A stretch of DNA of 64,000 nt from Brachybacterium sp. Z12 (GTDB lineage Bacteria > Actinomycetota > Actinomycetes > Actinomycetales > Dermabacteraceae). The notes beneath the pieces were generated by a model that was given only the letters and a program-made list of their open reading frames with translations, was not told the origin of the DNA and searched no databases. The stretch lies in the NCBI RefSeq assembly GCF_014400405.1, contig NZ_CP060496.1, positions 248,001 to 312,000 on the forward strand, in the 5' to 3' direction. Below, in pieces: positions 38,577-48,003 of the stretch. Numbering within the stretch: position 1 is the first letter of the stretch; every line of letters begins with the position of its first letter. The position numbers and the translations under genes are program-made.

Positions 38577-41172
38577 TGAACTCCTCGATCAGGGCAGCGA
38601 GCACGCGCCTGGCGATCATCGGCGGCGGACCGCGGGCGATCGGTGTGCTCGAGCGGCTCGGCGCGAATGCCGCGCTGTGCGTCCCTCGCGCGCGCCCCGC
38701 TGCATGTCGACATCGTGGATCCGCACATGCCCGGTGCCGGACGCATCTGGCGGGCGGCGGAGAGCCCGCTGCTGCTGATGAACTCGCGCGCGGCGGATGT
38801 CTCGATCTATCCCGATGACACGGTCGACTGCGCCGGCCCCATCCAGGCGGGCCCCTCGCTCGCGGAGTGGGCCGAGGGGATCCGTCGCGGCACCATCGAG
38901 GCGCCCACCGCCGGCACCGAGCGCCTCGCCGAGATCGAGGCGCTCCAGGCTGAGGATTTCCCGAGCCGCCGTGTGCAGGCCCTCTACCTCGAATGGTTCT
39001 TCGGCCAGGTCCTCACACGACTGCCGCAGGCGGTCACGGTCACCGTGCACCGCACCATGGCGACCGCGGTGCGCCCCGCCGCCGCTCACGGCTCTCTCGC
39101 GGTCGCGGAATCGCACGCTCCTGGGGAGGGCCGGCTCGATGAGGCCGACGGGGCTGGCTGGGCTGTCGAGCTCGAGGGCCGTGACCCGCTGCACGCGGAC
39201 CTGCTGCTCCTGGCCGCGGGACACAACGATGCGCGCCCGTCGGCTGTCCGGCACCAGCTGGCCGCCTTCGCCCGCCGCCACGGCGGCACCTATCTCGCGC
39301 CGTCCCAGGCCTCCGACGCGCAGCTCGACCTCCTCGCCCCCGGGCACGACGTCATCGTGCGCGGCATGGGCCTGGCCTTCATCGACCTGATGGCGCTGCT
39401 CACCGAAGGGCGCGGAGGCGAGTTCACGCCGGATCCGCGACCGGGGAGCCCGGGCGTCTGAGCTACGTCCCATCGGGCCGGGAGCCCCGGCTCTGGGTGG
39501 GATCGCGTCGCGGCGTGCCCTACCACTCGAAGGTGCGCGACGAGGGTGAGCCCACCGGGCTCGGTGACCTCGTGCACGTCACCCCCGAGGCCCTGCGGGC
39601 CCGAGAGGACGCCGACGGGCTCCTCGACTTCCGCGCCGACGTGGTGCCGCTGATCGCCGAGGAGATCCACCGCTGGGTGCCGGATTCACCCCTCGCCGCC
39701 CCTGGCGAGGAGCCCCTGGACTGGCTGGATCACCCGCTGTCCTGGCTGGAGGGCGACGCCCATCCGCAGGTCACCCGCGACGCCGTGGTGCGCCACATCG
39801 AGCACGATCTGCGCTCCCGCACCCACGGGGACGTCAGCTCCGCCCGGGCCCTGTTCCAGGTGCTGCTGCGCCTGTTCGGCGTGCTCGTGGAGCAGCTTCC
39901 CCCGCACGGCTCCGCGGCGGCGCGGCCGGCGGCTACCCGCGCTGGTGGCACTCCCTGTTCAGCTTCGTGGACTCCGGCCCTCCGCCGCACCGCCTGTGCC
40001 AGCTGCTCGCGCTCGAGCGCGCCGGGGTGGTCCACTTCCTGGGGCCGCGGGTGAGGGTCAGCGCCGACGAGTCCTCCGGCCTGTTCACCGCCCGCGGCGG
40101 GGCGGGCACGCGCGTCACGACCGACGCCCTGGTCGACGCCTTCCTGCCCGAGCCGTCCCTGGCCGAGTCCACGAACCCGCTGCTGCGGGACCTCGTGACC
40201 GGCGGCGGGACTGCGGTGGGCAGGGAGTCCGCCGCCTCACCGGGCACTCTCGAGGTCGATTCCCGCCACCGCGTGATCGGGCCGGATGGCCGCGCGCAGC
40301 CGCAGCTGTGGGCCGTCGGCCCCTGGACCTCCGAGCTGCCCATCGGCGCCTTCGCCCGGCCCCGCACCAACGCCCCCTGCCACCGCCGCAACGACGCCCT
40401 CGCCCGCGACCTGCTGCACGCCGCGCTCCGCCACGGCAAGACGGCGCGGGCGAACGCGGCGAACCTCTCCGTCGAGTCCCCCGGGGAGCCAGCCGCGGAG
40501 CCCACGCCGCGCACGGTGCGCAGCCTGCGTCTGGGGGTGCTGGGCCCGGGCAAGATCGGCAGCGCCCTCACCCGCGCCGCCCTGCGCCGCGGCGTCGAGG
40601 TCGCCGTGGCCGGGCGCTCGCCGGCCACCGCGCTCGCCGCGAGGCTGCCCGGTGCGCGGCACGTCGGCCCCGACGTCCTCGCGTCGAGCTGCGACGTCGT
40701 CGCGATCACGGTGCCTCTGCATGTCGCCCTCGCCCTCGAACCCGCAGCATTCCAGGGCGCCGTGGTGATCGATGCGACCAATCCCTGGGGCGAGGCGGAC
40801 GCCGCCGCGGTCGCGGCTGCCCGCGCCGAGCTCGGTGACCTCGACGGTCGGCTGTCCACGAGCGAGCTGCTCGCGGCCCGCCTGCCGGCGGCGCATGTGG
40901 TGAAGACCCTGAACCACATCGGCTATCACGACGTCGAGGACCACGGCCGCGAGGACGGCGACCCACAGCGCCGGGCGATCGCGGTGGCGGCCGACGATCA
41001 GCGCGCCGCCGACGCCGTGGGCCGGCTGCTGCAGCGGATCGGCTTCGAGCCCGTGCAGGTCGGCACCCTCGCCGAGGGTCGCGAGCTCGAGCCGGGGGCC
41101 GGCCTGTTCAGCGGGTGGAGCACGCGGGATGAGCTGAGCCGGCTCCGCCGGGAGCTGGTGCGCGTGGCCTGA
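38577..41172 (+). CDS. FAD/NAD(P)-binding protein fused to an F420/NADP-oxidoreductase-like domain
   Basis: About 865 residues. The N-terminal two-thirds is a FAD/NAD(P)-binding-9-type protein: LAIIGGGPRAIGVLERLG, RIWRAAESPLLLMNSRA, VIVRGMGLAFIDLMALL and near its end WAVGPWTSELPIGAFARPRTN. After a 30-residue linker a Rossmann domain of COG2085 type starts LGVLGPGKIGSALTRAALRRG and has VVIDATNPWGEAD and VVKTLNHIGYHDVEDHG. The linker and both domain ends lie in one uninterrupted frame (39967-41172), so the fusion does not depend on repairing errors. Three frameshifts occur upstream, near 38685-38696, at GGGGAG 39443-39448 and at 39912-39926. It is divergent from the importer operon. Function unknown; a redox partner of the monooxygenases is a guess. 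Confidence 0.8.
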
Positions 41173-41184
41173 GGGGGCGCGGCC

Positions 41185-42891
41185 TCAGGAGCCGGCGCCG
41201 GTGTGCGGCGGCTGCGCGGCGCGCGCCCGCTCCACGTGGGATCTCGCGTGTTCGAGCGCGCTGTCGAAGTCGACGAACAGGTGCTTGTGGTGACGCAGCG
41301 CCGCGAGCACTCCGACCTGGCGGAACAGGGAGCTGTGGCTGTCCTGCACCCCCCTCAGCACCGTGATCCCGCGCCGCTCGAGCCCGCGCACGATCTCCGC
41401 CAGCACCTGGGCGCCGGAGGCGTCGACCCGTTCGAGCCGGGCCAGCCGCAGGATCACCACGGTCACCTCGCCCACCCCCATCACGGTCTCGAAGACCCGC
41501 TCGGAGGAGACGAAGAACAGCGGCCCCTGGAAGCGCACCGCGACGATCGAGGAGTCGAGCTCGCTGGGCTGCTCGGCGCGGATCGGCTCGAGCGTCACGC
41601 CGGTCGAGCGGGAGGCGGCGCGCAGGGCGACGACGGCCGCGAGCGTCACACCGATCAGCACCGCGACGATGAGGTCGAAGGACACGGTGATCAGCGCCGT
41701 GATCGCGAAGATCCAGGCATCGGAGCGGGTGGAGGTCATGATCGCGCGCACCGTGGCCAGTCGCACCATCCGGATCGCGGTCATGAACAGCACCCCGGCC
41801 AGGGCCGCCAGCGGGATCATCCCCACCGGCCCGGCCGCGACGTACACCACCGCGAGCAGCACCAGCGTGTGCACGATCGAGGCTGCGCGGGTGCGGGCCC
41901 CGGCGCGGATCGACACCGAGGTGCGGGCGATCGCGCCGGTCGCGGGCATGCCGCCGAACAGGGACGCGCCGACCGAGGCGATCCCCTGGCCCACCAGCTC
42001 GCGGTCGGGGTCGAAGGCGCCGGTGTCCGCCATGGAGCCGGCCACCCGCGCGGAGAGCAGAGACTCGATCGCGGCGAGCGCCGCGACGGTGGCGGCGGCC
42101 GGCAACAGCACGCCCAGCAGCTCGGGGTCGATGTGCGGCAGCGAGGGGGCGGGCAGGCTCGCGGGGATCGCACCGATCGTGGCCAGCGGGCCGGGGATCA
42201 GCACGGCCAGCAGCGCGACGACGGCGATCCCGATGAGGGACCCGGGGATCGAGGGGTGGATCCGCGGCGCGATCACCATGCACGCTGCAACGATGGCCAC
42301 CGCGCCCAGCGCCCACAGCAGATAGGTGGGGTCTGCGGCGAGGAGGGATTGCGCGGCGGCGACGAGGGCGTTCGAGCTGTGCTCGCCCGGCGCGGCCGGA
42401 TCCGCGGAGGTGATCAGCGGGATCTGCTGCATGAAGATGATGCAGGCGATGCCGAGGGTGAACCCCTCGATCACCGGCCACGGGATGATCGAGACGACCT
42501 TCCCCAGCCGCAGCAGTCCGGTGACCGTGACGATCAGTCCGGCCAGCAGTGTCACGGCCGCGATCGCGCCCACGCCGTAGTTGGCGACGATCGGGACCAG
42601 CACCACCACCATGGCGCCCGTCGGCCCCGAGACCTGCACGTTCGAGCCGCCGAACACAGCGGCGAGCAGCCCGGCGACGATCGCGGTGATGAGGCCCTGC
42701 TCCGCAGTGAGGCCGGAGCTGACCCCGAAGCCGAGCGCGAGCGGCAGCGCGACGATGCCGACGGTCACGCCTGCGACCAGGTCCTTCCGCCAGGTCTTCG
42801 GCAGCAGGCGGTAGTCCTCGCGGGCGGGCCACAGGCTGCGGGAGCGCACCAGTGCCGCGCGCAGACGTTCGGAGAGAGCGGGGGCGGTCAT
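41185..42891 (-). CDS. SulP-family anion transporter with STAS domain
   Basis: A 568-residue membrane protein, intact. The SLC26/SulP core starts RLLPKTWRKDLVAGVTVGIVALPLALGFGV, with NVQVSGPTGAMVVVLVPIVANYG and GSMADTGAFDPDRELVGQGIAS. The C-terminal STAS domain reads VVILRLARLERVDASGAQVLAEIV. These transporters carry sulfate, bicarbonate or other anions. Its start overlaps the ArsR-like gene by 4 bp, so expression is coupled. Position next to an organosulfur-type locus makes sulfate attractive, but bicarbonate is equally possible. Confidence 0.93.
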   Translation of the reverse strand: MTAPALSERLRAALVRSRSLWPAREDYRLLPKTWRKDLVAGVTVGIVALPLALGFGVSSGLTAEQGLITAIVAGLLAAVFGGSNVQVSGPTGAMVVVLVPIVANYGVGAIAAVTLLAGLIVTVTGLLRLGKVVSIIPWPVIEGFTLGIACIIFMQQIPLITSADPAAPGEHSSNALVAAAQSLLAADPTYLLWALGAVAIVAACMVIAPRIHPSIPGSLIGIAVVALLAVLIPGPLATIGAIPASLPAPSLPHIDPELLGVLLPAAATVAALAAIESLLSARVAGSMADTGAFDPDRELVGQGIASVGASLFGGMPATGAIARTSVSIRAGARTRAASIVHTLVLLAVVYVAAGPVGMIPLAALAGVLFMTAIRMVRLATVRAIMTSTRSDAWIFAITALITVSFDLIVAVLIGVTLAAVVALRAASRSTGVTLEPIRAEQPSELDSSIVAVRFQGPLFFVSSERVFETVMGVGEVTVVILRLARLERVDASGAQVLAEIVRGLERRGITVLRGVQDSHSSLFRQVGVLAALRHHKHLFVDFDSALEHARSHVERARAAQPPHTGAGS

Positions 42892-43256
42892 CGGTGCGCC
42901 GCCTTGATCTCCGGCAGGCTCTGTGCGGCATCCAGTCGTGCACGGTCCTCACTGAGCATGCTCAGCAGGAGGGCGCGGGCCACCGCGAGCAGCTCGCGGA
43001 TGCGCGGATCGGCCAGGCGGTAGTAGACGTGGCTCGCGCGACGCTCGGAGGTCACCAGGTGGTGACGGCGCAGCACGGCCAGGTGCTGGGAGAGGTGAGA
43101 GGCCTCGAGCTCGGTCTCGGCGTGGAGCGCGGCGACGCTGACTTCGTCGGCGTCGGCGAGCAGCTCGAGCAGGCGGATGCGGAACGGGTGGGAGAGCCCC
43201 TTGAAAAGGTTGGCCTTGACCTCGTAGAGGGGACGCTGACTCTGAGATAGCGGCAT
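42888..43256 (-). CDS. ArsR-family winged-helix regulator
   Basis: A 122-residue regulator. The winged helix reads LFKGLSHPFRIRLLELLADADEVSVAAL, with recognition helix ASHLSQHLAVLRRHHLVTSERR and wing ASHVYYRLADP. It has no cysteines, so classical metal-thiolate sensing (ELCVCD motif) is absent; it may sense something else. It is the first gene of a two-gene unit with the SulP transporter. A perfect 6-bp inverted repeat overlaps its start codon and may be its own operator. Confidence 0.9.
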   Translation of the reverse strand: MPLSQSQRPLYEVKANLFKGLSHPFRIRLLELLADADEVSVAALHAETELEASHLSQHLAVLRRHHLVTSERRASHVYYRLADPRIRELLAVARALLLSMLSEDRARLDAAQSLPEIKAAHR

Positions 43257-43270
43257 GATGGAATCATCAT
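43255..43270. promoter_or_regulatory. ATGATG-GAAT-CATCAT operator overlapping the ArsR start
   Basis: Perfect 6-bp arms with a 4-base spacer cover the start codon of the ArsR-like gene and the 72-bp divergent spacer with the esterase homologue. Placement and TGATG half-sites fit ArsR-family autoregulation. Confidence 0.6.
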
Positions 43271-43328
43271 ATCGGCTGGGAGTGCGGGTCTCACGCGATG
43301 GTGACCAAAGTGATGTAAAGCTGTCCGT

Positions 43329-44401
43329 ATGAGCGCCTCCCCGTCAGCAGACTCCTCTCAGGCCTCGCGGAGGACGCGGTGCTGGGGCTCGGGGAGCCCA
43401 CGCACGGGACCGCTGAGGCGTTCGCCCTGAAGCTCGAGGTGATCCATGAGCTGGCCCGATCGGGCAGCCTCGCGATGCTCGCGTTCGAGGAGTCCTTCAC
43501 GGTAGGCCTGCAGGTCGATGCCGCGCTGCGCGGATGGGGAGACCTCGACGCCGCCTGGGACCTGGGCAGCTCGCTCTGGAACACCGCGACGATCCGAGAG
43601 GGTCTGCGCACTCTTCAGGAGATCACCGGAACTCTCGACGAGGCGCGGCGGCCACGGTTCCTCGGCGTCGACGTCTCGAAGCCCTATCGCACGGCGCGGG
43701 CACTGCTCGAGAGGGGCGCACAGGCGCCGGCGCTGCGCGCGGTCGCTGCTCGCGATGCGCTCACGGCCGTCGGGGTGAGCGCGCTGGTGGAGGCATGCCA
43801 CGCGCTCGAGGCCGACGGAGATCCGCAGACGGCGGCGCTCGCGCAGAATCTTCGCCGTCACGCCGACGCGTACCTGCTTGCGCCGGACCTCACCCGGCTG
43901 CACCGCCGCGACGCCCACATGGCCGACACCCTGCTCGAGAACCTGCCCCATCAAGGGATCACCGTGCTCTGGGCGCACAACGAGCATCTCGCCCGGAACC
44001 CAGAGGGCTGGGGCGGGCCGACGATGGGGCACCTGCTCGGCCAGGCGCTCGGGGAGCGGTACGTGCCGGTGGGGATGCTATGCGGCGAGGGTGAATGCCG
44101 GGCTGTGGACCCCTCGACAGGCAGAGACGACTACGCTGTCGTGCCGCTGTCACCGGTCCACGCGGACACCACCGACCGCGCGCTCGCCGAGCTCGGCCGA
44201 GCCGTCGTGACCAGCGAGGAGTTCGTGCACCCCGGTCCCCGCCGGTTCATCGGTTGGCAGGTGGATACATCCCTGTTCACTGACCCACGGGCCGTGCGGG
44301 ACACCTTCGAGGTGCGCAGACCCTCCACCGACTTCTCGGCGCTCATCCATCTGCCATGCAGCACGGCGGATGCCACGGCGCCGCGCGCCGTGCTGCGTTA
44401 G
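43329..44401 (+). CDS. Erythromycin-esterase-family protein, N-terminal frameshift
   Basis: About 357 residues. Family motifs are LGEPTHGTAEAF with the catalytic His (THG), LAFEESFTVGLQVD (Glu pair), FLGVDVSKPY and VLWAHNEHLAR with a second conserved His. The fold includes macrolide lactone hydrolases (EreA/EreB) and many homologues of unknown substrate, so resistance cannot be inferred. A frameshift at CTCCCC 43337-43342 near the start is repaired by one C, giving MSASPVSRLLSGLAEDAVLG. It is divergent from the ArsR/SulP pair and may share its operator. Confidence 0.84.
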
Positions 44402-44438
44402 ATGCGTCGGAGCACGCGCGTCGGCCCACGGCCGAGGT

Positions 44439-44927
44439 TCAGGAGCGGTGGTCGGCCTTCGCTGTGGCGGGCGTGATGTCGCTGGAGAGGAACGACAGCC
44501 CGATCATGACGACCGCCAGGACGAAGTATGCCCAGGTGTCGACGGTGTTCAGGGGCAGGAAGTTCGCCGCCGAGTCCTGGTTCACGAGCAGGCCGAAGAT
44601 CCACAGCGCCGCGGAGAGGCCGCCGCCGAGGCGCAAGACCCGGCGCGCCGAGTTCGAGAATCTCGACTGCGCGATGGCGACGGCGCCGAAGAGCAGGTGG
44701 ACGATGTTGTGCAGGAAGGAGACCTGGAAGAGGCCCAGCACCATCGCCTCGGAGCCGTAGCCCATCTCGATGGTGTTGAAGTTCTGCGTCATGCCGGGGA
44801 AGAATCCTGCGAAGCCGATCGCGAGGAAGAACATCCCGCAGATGATCGCGGCCCACCTCACGGGTGCGCGCGCGGGGTCGTCGTCCGCGCGGGTCAGGGG
44901 TGGGTGGACGGGGCCGTCGATGAACAT
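44439..44927 (-). CDS. DUF4383-type four-helix membrane protein
   Basis: A 162-residue membrane protein, intact. Helices: WAAIICGMFFLAIGFAGFFPG, EAMVLGLFQVSFLHNIVHLLFGAVAI, LGGGLSAALWIFGLLV and TWAYFVLAVVMIGLSF. The HNIVHLLFG motif is characteristic of DUF4383 proteins, which are common in Actinobacteria and Deinococcus and often stress-associated. ATG 44927 follows a GGAGGGACAG RBS. Function unknown. Confidence 0.88.
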   Translation of the reverse strand: MFIDGPVHPPLTRADDDPARAPVRWAAIICGMFFLAIGFAGFFPGMTQNFNTIEMGYGSEAMVLGLFQVSFLHNIVHLLFGAVAIAQSRFSNSARRVLRLGGGLSAALWIFGLLVNQDSAANFLPLNTVDTWAYFVLAVVMIGLSFLSSDITPATAKADHRS

Positions 44928-45039
44928 GTCTGTCCCTCCGTTCGTCTGCTCCGTGCAGGAGCTCCGACGGGTCGGCCGGCGCGGTGCTCGCACCGGCAGC
45001 ACGGCTGGGAAGCGGGTGATCCGCTCGACGCTGTGGATT

Positions 45040-45981
45040 TCAGAGTACGCCCGTGTCGAAGAACGTGGAAGAGGCCGACGGGACCGATGAGCCGGCCGCC
45101 CGGGCGACGGCGTCGGCGAGGACCACGTCACCGAGGCCGGAGCCCAGGTTCTGTGCGATGACCAGGCCCTCCGGCCGGCCGCTGCGCAGCAGGTCGCCGG
45201 TGGCGCCGCTCGCGTGCGGGTAGTCCTCGCCGTGCTTGAGGGAGCGCAGCGCCTCGAACTGCACGGGATCATCGGCCACCACGGTGCCGGTGCGGGAGAT
45301 CTCGGCGCCGGCCACCGAGGCGTAGTCCACGGGCAGCAGCGTCGCGTCGGCCGCGACCTCACCTGGCCTCAGAGCCTGATCCGTGAGCCCGATCGGCAGA
45401 GCGCTGATGACCACGCCCGCGCCCCGCAGTGCCCCGGCACGGTCGGTGGTGGTGCGCAGCTCGAGCTGCGGGGTGTGCTCGGCACACCAGGCGCGCAGCT
45501 CCTCGAGCGCGGCGGAGCGCCGACCCCACACGGTCAGCGGTCCGCGACCGAGAGCCTCGATCACCCGTGCATGGGAACGGGCCTGCACCCCGGTGCCGAA
45601 GAAGGTGATCGGCCGGTCGTCCAGCACGAGGGAGGCGCCGGTGACCGCGGCGGTGCGCAGCGCCGTCAGCTCGGCCGCGCCCATCGTGGCGCGGGTCGAG
45701 CCGTCGATCCCGGAGAGCACCATCAGGCCATCGATCATCTCCCCGCCGCGCTCGCGGTTCGACGGGGTGAGCACCACCCATTTGATCCCGAGCAGGCCGC
45801 GCTCCGGCCAGGCCGCAGGCATCGCGTTGGCGAAGCCGCCCGCCTCATGGACCACCTGGGATTTCGGGGTCACCGAGGCGGAGCCGTCGGCCAGGGCCAG
45901 CAGGGTCTCCCGCATCAGGGCGACCGCTTCGGTGGGGGCGGGAAGGAGGCTGCGCACCTGGTCATCGTCGAGATGGATCAT
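45040..45981 (-). CDS. Ornithine cyclodeaminase/mu-crystallin-family protein
   Basis: A 313-residue NAD(P)-dependent enzyme. The N-terminal substrate domain has GIKWVVLTPSNRERG and MGAAELTALRTAAVTGASL; the Rossmann motif is ITFFGTGVQARSHARVI. Members deaminate ornithine to proline or act as alanine dehydrogenases, ketimine reductases or 2,3-diaminopropionate enzymes. A conserved substrate Arg/Lys pair is visible as TPKSQ and LTALRT. Intact and not in an operon. The specific reaction cannot be decided. Confidence 0.87.
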   Translation of the reverse strand: MIHLDDDQVRSLLPAPTEAVALMRETLLALADGSASVTPKSQVVHEAGGFANAMPAAWPERGLLGIKWVVLTPSNRERGGEMIDGLMVLSGIDGSTRATMGAAELTALRTAAVTGASLVLDDRPITFFGTGVQARSHARVIEALGRGPLTVWGRRSAALEELRAWCAEHTPQLELRTTTDRAGALRGAGVVISALPIGLTDQALRPGEVAADATLLPVDYASVAGAEISRTGTVVADDPVQFEALRSLKHGEDYPHASGATGDLLRSGRPEGLVIAQNLGSGLGDVVLADAVARAAGSSVPSASSTFFDTGVL

Positions 45982-46047
45982 CCGGCGACCGTACCGCGAA
46001 GCCCGCAGACATCGTGCCGCAGGCGGGCGGATGCCTACTATGTGCGC

Positions 46048-46503
46048 ATGGCACGCAACTGGGGGAACAGCGACAGCGGACCGGGTGGGGACCCGTCATG
46101 GCTGGGCGGGAAGGACCGTGATCCGTCCCCGCAGAGCTCGAGCGGATGGTCCTCGGACTTCTCCTCGCAGCCCCCGCCGAGCGGCCCTCCCGCCCAGGAC
46201 GATCCTGCGCAGAGCATGGCGCCGCGGTTCCGAGAGACGGCCGAGGGCGGGGATGGCCAGCAGCAGTCCCAGTGGCACTCGGACTTCACCGGGCAGGGGC
46301 ACGGCGGGCACCAGGGCGGCCGACGGGGCGGACGCTCCTTCGGAGCCCAGCTGACCGGCCTGTTCTCCTCGATGATCGGCCTGATCATCTTCGCCGTCAT
46401 CGGGTACCAGATGGGCATGAGCCTGTGGTGGATCATTCTGGTCGTCGGCATCCCGCTGCTCTCCCGCGTCGTCCGCCTGGTGGGACAGCACCTGCGGAGC
46501 TGA
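46048..46503 (+). CDS. Gln/Ser/Gly-rich protein with C-terminal membrane helices
   Basis: A 151-residue protein. Residues 1-100 are low-complexity (Ser, Gly, Pro, Gln, Asp), with WSSDFSSQ and WHSDFTGQ repeats about 50 residues apart. Two close hydrophobic segments follow (LFSSMIGLIIFAVIGYQMG and LWWIILVVGIPLLS). No signal peptide or known domain. The layout, a disordered cytoplasmic tail and membrane anchor, suggests an interaction scaffold. ATG 46048 lies 66 bp from the divergent cyclodeaminase-like gene. Confidence 0.7.
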   Translation: MARNWGNSDSGPGGDPSWLGGKDRDPSPQSSSGWSSDFSSQPPPSGPPAQDDPAQSMAPRFRETAEGGDGQQQSQWHSDFTGQGHGGHQGGRRGGRSFGAQLTGLFSSMIGLIIFAVIGYQMGMSLWWIILVVGIPLLSRVVRLVGQHLRS

Positions 46504-46567
46504 CCGCGGTGACAGGATGGCGGAGAGGGCGACGCCGCCCCGGACCCGTCACCAGGAGGAGCACCGC

Positions 46568-47548
46568 ATGGACTACGTGAAGCTGGGCAGCACCGGACTG
46601 GACGTCTCCAGGCTGTGCCTGGGTGCGATGGGGTTCGGTGACCCCACACGTTGGATCCATCCCTGGGTGCTCGAGGAGGATGACTCCAGGCCGGTCATCA
46701 AGCACGCCCTTGATGCGGGCATCAACTTCTTCGACACCGCGAACGTCTACTCGATCGGTCGCAGCGAGGAGATCCTCGGCAAGGCCCTGACCGACTACGC
46801 CCGGCGCGAGGAGATCGTGCTGGCCACCAAGGTGCACGGCCGCATGCACGAGGGCCCGAACGGTGCCGGCCTCTCCCGCAAAGCGATCCTCGCGGAGGTC
46901 GAGGCCAGCCTCCAGCGCCTCGGCACCGACTACATCGACCTCTACATCATCCATCGCTGGGACTACTCGGTCCCGATCGAGGAGACGATGCAGGCCCTGA
47001 ACGACGTGGTACGTGCGGGGAAGGTCCGCTACATCGGTGCCTCGGCGATGTTCGCCTGGCAGTTCCTGCAGGCCCAGCACGTCGCGGAGGTCAACGGCTG
47101 GACGAAGTTCATCTCCATGCAGAACCACTACAACCTGCTGTACCGCGAGGAGGAGCGCGAGATGATGCCGCTGCTGCGGGAGCTCGGCGTCGCCTCCACC
47201 CCGTACAGCCCGCTGGCGGCCGGGCGGCTGACCCGTGACTGGGACGCGGACACCGAACGCGCCCGCACGGATCAGACGGCGAAGTCCAAGTACGACGCGA
47301 CCGAGGACACCGACCGGCAGATCGTCGAGCAGGTCGCGACGATCGCCGAGCAGCGCGGCGTGGAACGCGTCCATGTGGCCCTCGCCTGGTTGCTGGCCAA
47401 GGACCCGGTGGTGGCCCCGATCATCGGCGCGACCAGCACCGGCCACATCGATCGGGCACTTGGCGCCCTCGACCTCACGCTCAGCCAGGAGGAGCTCGCC
47501 GCGCTCGAGGCGCCGTACGTCCCGCACCGCATCGTCGGCGCGCACTGA
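46568..47548 (+). CDS. Aldo/keto reductase
   Basis: A 326-residue NADPH-dependent oxidoreductase, TIM barrel, intact. It begins YVKLGSTGLDVSRLCLGAMGFG. Catalytic residues are Asp/Tyr in FFDTANVYSIGRSEEILG and Lys/His in VLATKVHG and IDLYIIHRWDYS. The cofactor region is PIIGATSTGHIDRAL. It resembles the AKR11/YhdN-like group that includes 1-deoxyxylulose-forming and general stress proteins. The RBS AGGAGGAG precedes ATG 46568. Substrate unknown. Confidence 0.92.
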   Translation: MDYVKLGSTGLDVSRLCLGAMGFGDPTRWIHPWVLEEDDSRPVIKHALDAGINFFDTANVYSIGRSEEILGKALTDYARREEIVLATKVHGRMHEGPNGAGLSRKAILAEVEASLQRLGTDYIDLYIIHRWDYSVPIEETMQALNDVVRAGKVRYIGASAMFAWQFLQAQHVAEVNGWTKFISMQNHYNLLYREEEREMMPLLRELGVASTPYSPLAAGRLTRDWDADTERARTDQTAKSKYDATEDTDRQIVEQVATIAEQRGVERVHVALAWLLAKDPVVAPIIGATSTGHIDRALGALDLTLSQEELAALEAPYVPHRIVGAH

Positions 47549-47627
47549 GCGTTCCGGCGCCGGGCCACAGGAAGCTCAGCGCCGGTAGGGTCGACGCACA
47601 ACGACGCGAACGCGACGGGGAGAACTG

Positions 47628-47882
47628 ATGGACAGCGAAGACGACACCCAGTGGGAGTCGTCGGCCGAAGAGGACTCGCACGAGCGGATGCGCGCCGCGC
47701 ATCGTCACCTGCTGCGCCGCGACCTGCTGCTCCACTTCCTGCTGTCGCTCGCGGTGGTCGCGGGGGTCTGCGCCCTCTTCGGCAGCTGGCGGCATGCGCC
47801 GTTCTATTTCTTCGTCAGCTTCGTCCCGCTTCTCGCCATGGACCTAAGGCGGGCGAAGGAGAACTCAGCTCGGGACCGCTGA
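47628..47882 (+). CDS. Small 2TM-domain protein
   Basis: An 84-residue protein. The acidic N-terminal 25 residues (DSEDDTQWESSAEEDSHER) precede RDLLLHFLLSLAVVAGVCALFG and HAPFYFFVSFVPLLAMDL, two helices with a short WRHAP turn. This resembles the 2TM domain family. GGGGAG is the RBS. Function unknown. Confidence 0.75.
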   Translation: MDSEDDTQWESSAEEDSHERMRAAHRHLLRRDLLLHFLLSLAVVAGVCALFGSWRHAPFYFFVSFVPLLAMDLRRAKENSARDR

Positions 47883-48003
47883 AATCCGTGTGACGTCGAC
47901 GCCTCCAGCGAAGACGTGTGGGACCTAGGTATGTCCGGAATGTCGACCCCATGGGCGATACTTCGATCATCGGGTGGTCCGGTCGATCTGAGGAGCGTTG
48001 TAG

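Noticed and set aside
41203..43023. Long plus-strand open frame of 606 codons opposite the SulP and ArsR genes
   Set aside because: Antisense frame of high-GC genes, rich in Arg, Gly, His and Asp, with no conserved motif. Similar long frames opposite other genes (for example 6220-8481 and 17125-19335) are rejected for the same reason.
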